Shown: positions 1-7,350, counted from the first letter of the stretch. The stretch is 10,642 nucleotides of DNA from Candidatus Poribacteria bacterium (GCA_009835515.1 VXXH01000881.1:1-10642), one strand, 5' to 3'. A program made the numbers and translations. Notes: a model not told the origin generated them from the sequence alone.

Positions 1-137
1 ATATCACACTATTATAGATTTTAGCTGCATAGGACTTACACAATTTTCCCCAGGAATTCCTACGTGTTACGCGCCGCTGGCGAGGTTCAAACCTCGCCAG
101 CAAAAGAGTTTAAGTAAGTCGCTCTTAGTGATTTTCC
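1..137. other. Intergenic region downstream of the minus-strand operon
   Basis: No ORF with coding character is visible here. It is the 3' flank of the PhyH-HEAT gene, which ends at 138. It holds a short perfect palindrome AGGAATTCCT at 52-61, a strong hairpin at 76-101, and one copy of the motif AGGACTTACACA at 31-42, which resembles the ends of the element at 3150-3237. No tRNA or promoter is convincing. The left edge of the window cuts the region, so any neighbouring gene is unseen. Confidence 0.6.
76..101. repeat. Perfect 12-bp inverted repeat (REP-like hairpin)
   Basis: The arms GCTGGCGAGGTT and AACCTCGCCAGC are exact reverse complements separated by only two bases (CA), so the structure would fold as a GC-rich hairpin with a small loop. 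It lies 37 nt beyond the stop codon of the PhyH-HEAT gene. Read on the minus strand, the T-run (CTCTTTT) lies before the hairpin and no U-tract follows it, so it is not a standard intrinsic terminator. It could stabilise the 3' end of the mRNA or be a dispersed REP-type palindrome. Only one copy is in this window. Confidence 0.75.
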
Positions 138-2027
138 CTAACGGTATGCTTTAAATCCAGCCTCCACTCGGCGTTTATGATAGAGGTTTAACGTGTCGCC
201 CTCAATTCTTGCAGTCACCCGTCTGCCATCGCTAAAGGTTACCTGAAATTGTGTATCAGAGTCCTGTAAAATCTCTTCTGTTTTCGGCACCGGAATGTCC
301 TTCTGTTTTGCCCACGCTTGAATCAGTTTTGTGAGAGAATCTGCATCGCTCGGTGGAGACGCTGTTAACTCGATGCTGAAAACTGGCATGCTCCTATTGA
401 CGTAGTTAAACCAACGTGCGGTACGAAGGAACGGTACGAGTGCTTGTAACGCTTCGGCAGTGCCAATTCGGCTTAACGCCTCCGAAGAGAATCCACGGAC
501 ATAAGCAGACACGCTCATCAAAGCCTCTCCTAACGCGGGAACAGCTTCCGTGGCATCGGGTCCAATACGGGTTAACGCTTGCGCCGCAAAAAACGCTAAA
601 TCCGTGTCTTCACGATCCTCCAGAACCCTCACTAACGCAGGGACTGTTTTCGATGTTGGCACCTTAATCATACCCAATGCCGAGATTGTATGCCGACGTA
701 CCTCCTCTGATTCATCCGTCAATAATGTAACAAGCGCGTCAACCGACGCTGCTGCGACAGGTCCCATCTCACCTAACGCATACGCTGCAGACGCACGGAC
801 GTTTTCGCGTTCGTCCTTCAACGCAGATACGAGTGCAGGCACAGCGGGTGCCCCAACCGCCGCGAGTCCGTGTGCTGCGTCACAGATATGGAGAATCGGT
901 TCCATCTCAAACGCCTCCTTTTCTGCATCAAGTGCCTCAATGAGGGTTTCAACGACAGGTTTCCCGATGGCACCGAGTGCATAAATAGCGTTGCGTCGTA
1001 CCGGTTCATAACTATCTTCAAGGGCATCAATGAGTGCGGGGACCGCCTCGGCAGCATCTTCACGCATGAAACCTAAGGTGTTGGCAGCTTCCATACGCAT
1101 CCCTATGTCGTCTGATCTCAGTGCTGTAACTGCCGATTCTATATCCAGCGTGGCAGATAGACGCTCGGTTTCATAGAGATCTGCTTTGCCGGACATCCAA
1201 TTCCACATGTAAGTCCAGAGGATTTCGGCATCGTAAGGGACGTGGTTGACTTCCGGCGGTTGCCAAATATCGGTCTCGCTGTTCCATGAAGGTGCCGTCG
1301 GCTGCTCCGTACGCATAAAGACAAACTTCATACCGTAGCGACTTAGGGAGACATAGTTTTGAAGAAACGAATGCACCATATCAAAGTGCATAATCCAAAC
1401 AGTGCCAAGTTCACCAGACATTGGCACGAGGTTTCGATTCAGGAAATTCTCTGAAAGCCGTCGCGTCCCGTTTCCGCCTTCGGCGTGGGGTTCGTGCCGT
1501 TGATGTTCGCCATCGAGCATGAATTCTCGGATGTATTGCGTTCCCGGTATGATACAGGTCGGTCCCTGTTCAGCGAGACAGGGTTGGGGATAATAGAACA
1601 GGATTGCCCAACGCGGCGTTCGGTGACGGGGTCGTTTTCCACCGGCGTGTCCATCTTTGTGAAGCGGCATCATCAACCGTTCTTCGGTGTTCTCTTTTCC
1701 GCTCGGTTTACTTCCCGTAAAATTGGGGTGGCAGTGCCGATGCGGATGCATGACATACCCGTTACCCAAAATACTGGTAAGCGCGCCGCGCACCTCCGGC
1801 GACTCTAAGACAACCTGAAGTTCTGGCACCAAGGGTAAAATGTTATTGAGCGGATTGTGTTGCCGATCACCTCGGAAATCTATCGCGCCAGCGAAGAGTT
1901 CATCCGTCTTGTGATAGACGGTTTCGTGGATGTGTGTCGGCACATCAGCGGTGACGTTGACATATCCGTTCACAATAAAATGGCGAATTTGCTCGTCGTT
2001 TAAAAGATGTTGTTTCACTGTTGTCAT
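138..2027 (-). CDS. Phytanoyl-CoA dioxygenase-like (PhyH) domain fused to HEAT repeats
   Basis: This 629-residue protein has two parts. Residues about 10-240 resemble the PhyH family of Fe(II)/2-oxoglutarate oxygenases: the metal-binding HxD is seen as H123-K-D125, a distal His fits H219 (in HFDMVHS), and R230 fits the 2-oxoglutarate-binding Arg. Family members hydroxylate or otherwise oxidise small substrates; the substrate here cannot be read from sequence. Residues about 298-537 are six or seven HEAT/PBS-lyase-type repeats with the VRxxAxxALGxxG pattern (for example 410-422). A last 75 residues look like a small beta domain. Typical PhyH enzymes are about 250-320 residues, so the repeat half is an added scaffold, perhaps for protein binding. 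The ATG start at 2027 is supported by AGGGG five bases upstream. It follows the dehydrogenase gene by 15 nt and is probably co-transcribed. No signal peptide is seen, so it is likely cytoplasmic. Confidence 0.9.
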   Translation of the reverse strand: MTTVKQHLLNDEQIRHFIVNGYVNVTADVPTHIHETVYHKTDELFAGAIDFRGDRQHNPLNNILPLVPELQVVLESPEVRGALTSILGNGYVMHPHRHCHPNFTGSKPSGKENTEERLMMPLHKDGHAGGKRPRHRTPRWAILFYYPQPCLAEQGPTCIIPGTQYIREFMLDGEHQRHEPHAEGGNGTRRLSENFLNRNLVPMSGELGTVWIMHFDMVHSFLQNYVSLSRYGMKFVFMRTEQPTAPSWNSETDIWQPPEVNHVPYDAEILWTYMWNWMSGKADLYETERLSATLDIESAVTALRSDDIGMRMEAANTLGFMREDAAEAVPALIDALEDSYEPVRRNAIYALGAIGKPVVETLIEALDAEKEAFEMEPILHICDAAHGLAAVGAPAVPALVSALKDERENVRASAAYALGEMGPVAAASVDALVTLLTDESEEVRRHTISALGMIKVPTSKTVPALVRVLEDREDTDLAFFAAQALTRIGPDATEAVPALGEALMSVSAYVRGFSSEALSRIGTAEALQALVPFLRTARWFNYVNRSMPVFSIELTASPPSDADSLTKLIQAWAKQKDIPVPKTEEILQDSDTQFQVTFSDGRRVTARIEGDTLNLYHKRRVEAGFKAYR

Positions 2028-2042
2028 ACTATCCCCTGTTTT

Positions 2043-3008
2043 TTAGTACCATACCGCTTTATTGACGACGTTTTTCAACGGCTCGCCTTTAGCAAATCGG
2101 CGCGCGTTTTCCAAGAAAAGTTCAAACCGCCGTGCTTCGATATTCTCCGCATCTTTGACAGCGATGTGTGGCGTTATCAACACATTCGGCAACTGCCACA
2201 ACGGACTTTCGGCAGGCAACGGTTCAACTTCAAAGACATCCAAACCGCACCCGGCAATGATACCCTGTTCAAGTGCCGAAACGAGGTCATTAAGTTTCGT
2301 TGTCTTACCGCGTCCGATATTGATGAAGTAAGCGGTGTTTTTCATCAAGGAAAACCGCTCTTTGTGCCACATCCCCTCAGTTTCGGGTGTGTGGGGTGTC
2401 GTGGTGATCACAAAGTCGGCAAGTGGAAGGAGTGTATCCAGTTCAGCAGGTTCGTGTTTCTCCACAAAACGGACTTCATACTCCCAGCGCGCGTCAACAC
2501 CGATTACTTTCATCCCGAATTCGTTACAGAGGCGCGCAGTCTCATGCCCGATACCACCAACACCAACAATCAGTGCTATCGCTTGTGCAAGATCAATGTA
2601 TCCACTTTTGCGGGCATCTTTACTCCAGACCCCTTCACGTTGTGCGTCCATATAATACGGCAATCCACGCGAAAGTGCAAGTACGAACATCATGATATGC
2701 TGTGCGATATGGTCGTTGTAGATACCACGTGGGTTACAGACGACGACAGGGTGTTCGATGAGTGCGGGATAATAGTAGCCGGGGAAGGGACCCGCGGCAG
2801 GGTTCTGTAGCCATCGGAGGCTTTTCGCTAACGGCAGTTGTTCAGGCGACACCCAACCGTAGACAGCATCTGCATCTGGGAGGTGTTCCGTTACTGCTGC
2901 ATCTGTCTCTGGCAAGACGACGGTGTATACGGGTAATTCGTTCTGAAGGCGTTCAGCCCATTCGTGTGATTCCGCGTTTTGCGGCGGCGTGATTATGAGT
3001 TTAGGCAC
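2043..3008 (-). CDS. D-isomer-specific 2-hydroxyacid dehydrogenase, NAD-binding
   Basis: The 321-residue protein is a typical-length member of the D-2-hydroxyacid dehydrogenase family, which interconverts 2-hydroxyacids and 2-ketoacids using NAD(P)H. The Rossmann motif GxGxxG is at 149-154 (GVGGIG), with D172 at the end of the second strand favouring NAD over NADP. The catalytic triad is present: R233 (in NIGRG), E262 (in DVFEVEP) and H281 (in TPHIA). The fragment NPRGIYNDHIAQHIM (92-106) is the conserved substrate-domain helix. The exact substrate (glyoxylate/hydroxypyruvate, phosphoglycerate or other) cannot be decided. The start is GTG at 3008, with GAGAGGAA about nine bases upstream; no in-frame ATG near it fits better. 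It is the first gene of a probable two-gene operon with the PhyH-HEAT gene and has its own promoter at 3040-3068. Confidence 0.93.
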   Translation of the reverse strand: MPKLIITPPQNAESHEWAERLQNELPVYTVVLPETDAAVTEHLPDADAVYGWVSPEQLPLAKSLRWLQNPAAGPFPGYYYPALIEHPVVVCNPRGIYNDHIAQHIMMFVLALSRGLPYYMDAQREGVWSKDARKSGYIDLAQAIALIVGVGGIGHETARLCNEFGMKVIGVDARWEYEVRFVEKHEPAELDTLLPLADFVITTTPHTPETEGMWHKERFSLMKNTAYFINIGRGKTTKLNDLVSALEQGIIAGCGLDVFEVEPLPAESPLWQLPNVLITPHIAVKDAENIEARRFELFLENARRFAKGEPLKNVVNKAVWY

Positions 3009-3039
3009 GGCTTATGTTCCTCTCTGTAGTTTTACGCCC

Positions 3040-3068
3040 ATTTTAGCATAATAGCACCAGAAAATCAA
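3040..3068 (-). promoter_or_regulatory. Sigma70-like promoter for the dehydrogenase/PhyH operon
   Basis: Read on the minus strand, TTGATT (3068-3063) is followed by a 17-bp spacer and TAAAAT (3045-3040), with TGC directly before the -10 box (an extended -10). Transcription would begin near 3033, giving a leader of about 25 nt that contains the ribosome binding site. The hexamers, spacer length and extended -10 are the same as in the promoter at 9050-9078. Confidence 0.6.
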
Positions 3069-3084
3069 GATTTGTGAAAAATTC

Positions 3085-3112
3085 TTGAATTCCTACCAGA
3101 TTTCGGTATAAT
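3085..3112 (+). promoter_or_regulatory. Sigma70-like promoter facing the XPB/Bax1 genes
   Basis: TTGAAT at 3085-3090, a 16-bp spacer and a perfect TATAAT at 3107-3112 form a good sigma70-type promoter. Transcription would start near 3119, leaving an unusually long leader of about 140 nt before the ATG at 3261; the inverted-repeat element at 3150-3237 lies inside it. The -35 box is 16 bp from the -35 of the minus-strand promoter, so the two are arranged back to back and could share a regulator. Confidence 0.55.
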
Positions 3113-3149
3113 AGCGACATTAGTAAACTGTGAGAAATCTTGACGAGAC

Positions 3150-3237
3150 AGAACTTACGTAAGTTTAGCAAACGATGATAGATTTTTTACTTTTAAACCC
3201 CTTATCAGGGGACTTATGAAGGCACTGCGTAAGTTCT
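3150..3237. mobile_element. Possible MITE-like element with terminal inverted repeats
   Basis: The ends AGAACTTACG (3150-3159) and CGTAAGTTCT (3228-3237) are exact 10-bp inverted repeats enclosing 68 bp with no coding potential. The left end is also part of a 14-bp perfect palindrome at 3152-3165. Inside is a short hairpin, CCCCT-TATC-AGGGG (3198-3211), and T-rich sequence. Non-coding DNA bounded by terminal repeats in an intergenic region fits a miniature transposable element, but no target-site duplication is evident and no transposase is nearby. It could instead be a structured leader of the XPB mRNA, or a pair of operator half-sites. A related motif is at 31-42. Confidence 0.4.
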
Positions 3238-3260
3238 AATTTGAAATTTCGAGAATCATC

Positions 3261-4640
3261 ATGTCTTCACCACTCAAAATCAATTTTGACAAAGGCACCC
3301 TCATCCTCCAGAACGTCCCAGAGGCACTTGAACCGCAGCTGCCGGACATCCGTTGGGACGAACGCACTCTCACTTTTCGTGCACCTGCCTACCGCTATCG
3401 GAAGATTGTCTCGCAATTACGCGCACACGATGTCCCATATCAGGACACAGCACGGCAATTTACAATAGAGTCCTTCACGCACCAAAAGACAATTTCGCCC
3501 TATCCCTATCAGACTGAAGCGATTGATGCATGGCACGCCAACGGCAAACGCGGTGTCGTCAGCCTCCCTACGGGTGCCGGTAAAACTTTCATCGCAATTT
3601 TACTTATCGCCGATACGCAACGCCCGACACTTGTACATGTCCCAACGATTGATCTCATGCACCAGTGGCATACGGTGTTGACAGACCACTTCGGACAAGA
3701 AATCGGACTTTACGGTGGCGGTCAGCACGAATTGCGAGATATTACGGTAACGACCTATCAATCGGCTGTTATGCACGCGCCGCATTACGGCAACCGGTTC
3801 GGTTTCGCCATTTTCGACGAATGCCATCACCTGCCGGGGGAACAGTATCAATATGCCGCAATCAGTAGCATTGCACCGTTTCGGTTGGGGTTGACAGCCA
3901 CACCTGAACGCGTTGATGGCAAAGAGAGCCGACTCTATGCGCTTGTCGGCGAGTGTTGTTATGAGGCGAAGGTGCAGGAACTCTCTGGGAAAACACTCTC
4001 CGAGTATCGCGTTGTGACCATCGCGGTTGAGATGGAAGACACGGAACGGATCCGGTACGAGGAAGCGCGCAGTACTTACTTAGATTTCCTCAAACAGTCG
4101 AGAATCAATATGGGTACGCCACGCGGCTGGCATACATTTCTCTGGAAAGCCTCACAATCCGATGAAGGACGCGCCGCCTTCAAAGCATATCTTACGCAGA
4201 AGCAGATCAGTTTTGCCTCCACGACAAAACAGGAGTGGGTGTGGAAATTGATACAGAGACACAGTGGCGATCGAATTCTTATTTTTACACAGGATAACGA
4301 CACAGCGTATCAACTTGGCACGCGTTTCTTCCTCCCAGTGCTAACGCATCAGACGAAACTCAAGGAGCGAAACGCGTTTTTGAACGGATTTCGCGACGGC
4401 ATCTATTCTATCCTCGTCACCTCGAAAGTGCTAAACGAGGGGGTAGATGTGCCAGAGGCGAATGTCGCTATCATCGTCTCAGGAAGCGGGAGCGTCCGGG
4501 AACATGTGCAGCGGCTCGGACGTATCCTCCGCAAACGCGAGGGTAAACAGGCAGTACTTTACGAACTCATCTCTAAGCAGACCGGCGAACACTTTGTCAA
4601 CAAGCGACGAAGACAACACGATGCCTATCAGACGCTTTAA
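3261..4640 (+). CDS. xpb: XPB-type superfamily 2 DNA helicase (archaeal/bacterial XPB)
   Basis: The 459-residue protein matches archaeal XPB in length and layout. XPB is an ATP-dependent 3'-5' DNA helicase that opens DNA, in eukaryotes within TFIIH and in archaea with the nuclease Bax1. Residues 1-78 fit the N-terminal damage-recognition domain. Helicase motifs follow: PYPYQ (80-84), Walker A PTGAGKT (103-109), DECH (186-189), TAT (212-214), LNEGVDVP (391-398) and QRLGRILR (417-424). The stretches FRLGLTAT (207-214), SGSGSVREHVQRLGRILR (407-424) and AVLYELIS (431-438) closely resemble Archaeoglobus XPB as I recall it. The insertion at about 256-330 corresponds to the thumb region. Where archaeal XPB has an RED motif, this protein has R217-V218-D219. 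The start has a weak GAGAA six bases upstream. The Bax1-like nuclease lies 142 bp downstream. Other SF2 helicases are unlikely given the C-terminal match. Confidence 0.93.
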   Translation: MSSPLKINFDKGTLILQNVPEALEPQLPDIRWDERTLTFRAPAYRYRKIVSQLRAHDVPYQDTARQFTIESFTHQKTISPYPYQTEAIDAWHANGKRGVVSLPTGAGKTFIAILLIADTQRPTLVHVPTIDLMHQWHTVLTDHFGQEIGLYGGGQHELRDITVTTYQSAVMHAPHYGNRFGFAIFDECHHLPGEQYQYAAISSIAPFRLGLTATPERVDGKESRLYALVGECCYEAKVQELSGKTLSEYRVVTIAVEMEDTERIRYEEARSTYLDFLKQSRINMGTPRGWHTFLWKASQSDEGRAAFKAYLTQKQISFASTTKQEWVWKLIQRHSGDRILIFTQDNDTAYQLGTRFFLPVLTHQTKLKERNAFLNGFRDGIYSILVTSKVLNEGVDVPEANVAIIVSGSGSVREHVQRLGRILRKREGKQAVLYELISKQTGEHFVNKRRRQHDAYQTL

Positions 4641-4650
4641 AAATTCGTAT

Positions 4651-4755
4651 AGTCTAAAATCACGTAACTCGTAATGAAGCAGATCGCTTATGGGCGAGTA
4701 CGCCGCAAAATGGAGAGCGGATTCGAGAAAACAATGCTAAAGTCCAAAATCACGT
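4651..4755 (+). repeat. 15-bp direct repeat pair spaced 90 bp, in the xpb-bax1 gap
   Basis: AGTCTAAAATCACGT (4651-4665) recurs as AGTCCAAAATCACGT (4741-4755), differing at one base. Both lie in the 142-bp gap between the helicase and the nuclease gene, which holds no convincing gene. The 75 bp between the copies shows no clear inverted repeats. The pair might be scars of a small insertion or duplication, or binding sites for one regulator; nothing in the sequence decides this. A weak ribosome binding site (AAGG, 4767-4770) follows the second copy. Confidence 0.6.
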
Positions 4756-4782
4756 CATTTAACCGCAAGGTACAATTAAAAA

Positions 4783-6006
4783 ATGCTCACCAAACACTTA
4801 CTCCGGTACAAAATCCAGAACGGGCAAATCCACCCACAATTTATAGAACCCACCGATAGCGAGTTGTTGAAGATAGCTGAGCAACTCATCGCTGTTTTTG
4901 AAACGTCGCCAAACCAGTCGCGCGCAACGCTTTTGGAATCAAGTAAGCACATAATTGACAGCACACCGGGTCCACCGATAGTCAAACGTGGACTCGAAAA
5001 ACTCTTATTAGACAGGACAGAGTTTGATACTGCACCCAACGAAGAACTGATTGCGTTTCGGCACGAACTCTTTACGGAAACGAGCCGCCTGCTTTCACAA
5101 GAACAGTTTGAGGATTACGCAGACTATCAGCGTAAGGTGTTACAAATAACAGCAGATAAATCACCTATGGAGCAGACAGAGCTGAGTACCAAACTCTACG
5201 CGGATTTACCGAGTAGTCAACCGGTCTTGGCATTCAACACGCTTTCCGCCGAACGCCTCCTTCACCGTTACAACGCCGCGCAAGTGCAAGGGTTGCTTTT
5301 ACATTGCAATACGCTTACACTAAAACTCGCCGATTCTATGACGGCTGAGCTGCGGCAACTGTTTAAGTATCTCAGATTCAACCAACTCCTCTCTACAATT
5401 CGGAAAGAAGGCGAATTATATGAAATTACGGTGGACGGACCGCTCAACCTCTTTTACAAAACAAAGCGATATGGGATGAATCTGGCGAACTTCTTTATCG
5501 CTGTGTTGCATCAACCGAAATGGGAACTCGCAGCGGAGATTCAGTTTCGGAACAAGCGGCGTTCTCAGTTATCGCTTGATGAATCGTGCGGAATCAAGCC
5601 GATCTCACAACAATTTCTCGCGTACATCCCCGAAGACATCCAACTTTTTCAGACGATGCTCCAGAATAAAACCGACGATTGGCAGGTCCGTCCCGGAAGC
5701 CAATTTCTCCCTCTGGCAGGCGACTTCTATTGCTTTCCCGACTACCAACTCGTCCATAAAAGCGGTGTGGAGACCGCCATTGAGTTGTTCCATCCGTGGC
5801 ATCAAGGGCACCTTATTGCACGACTCAACACACTTGCCGACCAGAAAGATGTGTCCCTCATCCTCGGTGTCTCAAAGGAATTGGAAAAGAATCCACTGAT
5901 TGCGGAGGCACTGGAGACATCTGCATATTTCTCGCAGTTCGGTTTCACATTCCGAGATGTCCCAACCATGCGTACCTTACTTCCAATTTTGAATTTGATC
6001 GTATAG
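4783..6006 (+). CDS. bax1: DUF790/Bax1-family nuclease, partner of XPB
   Basis: The 407-residue protein has the layout of DUF790, the family of archaeal Bax1 (binds archaeal XPB), a structure-specific endonuclease that cuts DNA near the junction opened by XPB. The N terminus MLTKHLLRYK with NGQIHPQF (13-20) is the usual family start, which fixes the ATG at 4783. VDGPLNLFYKTKRYG (217-231) is the conserved central block. The C-terminal nuclease-like part has FPD at 318-320 and E334 in IELFHPWH (333-340), in the spacing expected of a PD-(D/E)xK-like core. The Lys expected two residues after the Glu is absent (ELF), and the loop differs from the GFWTPEY-type sequence I associate with archaeal members, so this looks like a divergent bacterial subgroup. 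The neighbouring XPB gene makes a helicase-nuclease pair very likely. The hydrolase gene begins 34 nt after its stop. Confidence 0.88.
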   Translation: MLTKHLLRYKIQNGQIHPQFIEPTDSELLKIAEQLIAVFETSPNQSRATLLESSKHIIDSTPGPPIVKRGLEKLLLDRTEFDTAPNEELIAFRHELFTETSRLLSQEQFEDYADYQRKVLQITADKSPMEQTELSTKLYADLPSSQPVLAFNTLSAERLLHRYNAAQVQGLLLHCNTLTLKLADSMTAELRQLFKYLRFNQLLSTIRKEGELYEITVDGPLNLFYKTKRYGMNLANFFIAVLHQPKWELAAEIQFRNKRRSQLSLDESCGIKPISQQFLAYIPEDIQLFQTMLQNKTDDWQVRPGSQFLPLAGDFYCFPDYQLVHKSGVETAIELFHPWHQGHLIARLNTLADQKDVSLILGVSKELEKNPLIAEALETSAYFSQFGFTFRDVPTMRTLLPILNLIV

Positions 6007-6040
6007 CACAACGTGAAAAACGTGAAATTTCAGAGCGTTT

Positions 6041-7312
6041 ATGGTATCCCCAAAAATGAACACCGTAGAACTCAATTCTAATCTAAGCGTAGCACCCCAC
6101 GAGGTCGGACTATCGGCGGATCGACTTGCCTGTATCACTGCCGCTGCGCAGGAGTTTATTGACGACAGACAACTCGCTGGCGCGGTGACAGTTGTGGCAA
6201 GACGAGGGAGAATCGCACACCTTGAGGCTTATGGCATGATGGACATTGAGGCGAACAAACTGATGCAGAGAGACACAATCTTCCGCATCTACTCAATGAC
6301 GAAACCAATAGCTGCCGTTGCGGTGATGCTGCTCCATGAGGAAGGAAAATTACAACTCGACGCGCCAGCTTCAACGTATCTACCCGAATTAGGCGGATTG
6401 AAAGTAGCAGCGACGGCAGATGCGGACACACTCACATTGATTGAAGCAGATCGGGATATGACCGTTCGAGACCTAATGCAGCACACCGCTGGACTGCCCG
6501 GTGCTGCCCGATATATGGCAGGACAAACTGCCGTAGATAAACGCTACCGAGAGGAAGGTCTACATCTCCTACATGAATGCAACTTACAAGAAATGGTTGA
6601 ACGACTCGGTAGGATCCCACTGTTATACCAACCGGGGACAAAATGGCATTACAGCATCGCTGCAGATGTCTCGGGAAGGCTAATTGAGGTGGTTTCAGGT
6701 CAGCCTTTCGATGTGTTCTTAACCAAGCGAATTTTTCAACCGTTAGGCATGGTAGATACTGGGTTCTATGTCCCCGCGGAGAAAATTGATCGGTTCACAA
6801 GTATGTATGGTCCAACATCAGAGGGTGGCTTGCAGGTTATCGATGCCCCAGAGGGAGGAACGAGTCATGTATCTGAAAACAGTTTTATAGAGAAACCGAA
6901 ATTCCTATCTGCAGGTGGTGGTTTAGTCTCTACCGCTGCTGATTTTGCCCGGTTCTGTCTGATGCTCTCATGCAAAGGCACACTCGCTGGAAAACGGTTA
7001 ATGACAGCAGAATCGGTGGGATTAATGACACGCAACCATCTACCTAAGCACCTGATACCGCTCGACAAAAAACCGGATAAGCGTTATACTGGACTCGGTT
7101 TTGGACTCGGTGTCTCGGTGCGGGTGCAACAGACAGATTGGATACCAACCTCCCAAGTTGGCGAATACGGTTGGATCGGCGGCGCGAGTACCGAATTTTG
7201 GATTTCACCGCGAGATGAATTGGTAGTCATCACACTTGCGCAGCACATCCCCTTTTCCGAACTGAGCGAGCAGATTAAACCACTCGTCTACGCCGCGATC
7301 GTAAAAGAGTAG
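6041..7312 (+). CDS. Beta-lactamase-fold serine hydrolase (class C/esterase EstB-like)
   Basis: The 423-residue protein belongs to the serine beta-lactamase-like superfamily, which includes class C beta-lactamases, DD-peptidases and family VIII esterases. The nucleophile motif SxxK is S85-M-T-K88, the second motif is Y204-S-I206 (Tyr kept, Asn lost, as in many esterases), and GWIGGAS (377-383) takes the place of the KTG box, again as in EstB-like enzymes. MQHTAGLPG (146-154) is the common family signature. No signal peptide is seen, so it probably acts in the cytoplasm and hydrolyses an ester or amide; a resistance role is unlikely. The ATG at 6041 has only a weak AGAG upstream; a second ATG at 6056 is possible but has no better site. 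The 34-nt gap after the nuclease gene may mean co-transcription, but no functional link is evident. Confidence 0.93.
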   Translation: MVSPKMNTVELNSNLSVAPHEVGLSADRLACITAAAQEFIDDRQLAGAVTVVARRGRIAHLEAYGMMDIEANKLMQRDTIFRIYSMTKPIAAVAVMLLHEEGKLQLDAPASTYLPELGGLKVAATADADTLTLIEADRDMTVRDLMQHTAGLPGAARYMAGQTAVDKRYREEGLHLLHECNLQEMVERLGRIPLLYQPGTKWHYSIAADVSGRLIEVVSGQPFDVFLTKRIFQPLGMVDTGFYVPAEKIDRFTSMYGPTSEGGLQVIDAPEGGTSHVSENSFIEKPKFLSAGGGLVSTAADFARFCLMLSCKGTLAGKRLMTAESVGLMTRNHLPKHLIPLDKKPDKRYTGLGFGLGVSVRVQQTDWIPTSQVGEYGWIGGASTEFWISPRDELVVITLAQHIPFSELSEQIKPLVYAAIVKE

Positions 7313-7350
7313 TGCTTCATCCAGTTTGGATTTTAGGGTAGGCTCTTAGT

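Noticed and set aside
76..101. Intrinsic terminator for the minus-strand operon
   Set aside because: The hairpin is strong, but no U-run follows it in the direction of transcription.
550..984. A 144-codon plus-strand open frame rich in Ala and Ser
   Set aside because: It is antisense to the HEAT repeats; its composition mirrors the repeat codons.
430..1130. Repeated short DNA words (TAACGC-like) across the HEAT region
   Set aside because: They come from the recurrent Ala-Leu codons of the protein repeats, not from an independent DNA repeat.
2007..2810. A 267-codon open frame on the plus strand
   Set aside because: It is antisense to the well-supported dehydrogenase, whose catalytic motifs are all present, and it shows no family motifs of its own.
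4748..4776. Promoter for bax1 with a TACAAT -10 at 4771-4776
   Set aside because: No acceptable -35 lies at the right distance upstream.
4674..4859. A 61-codon ORF between xpb and bax1
   Set aside because: It overlaps the start of bax1 in another frame, has no good ribosome binding site, and shows no recognisable motif.
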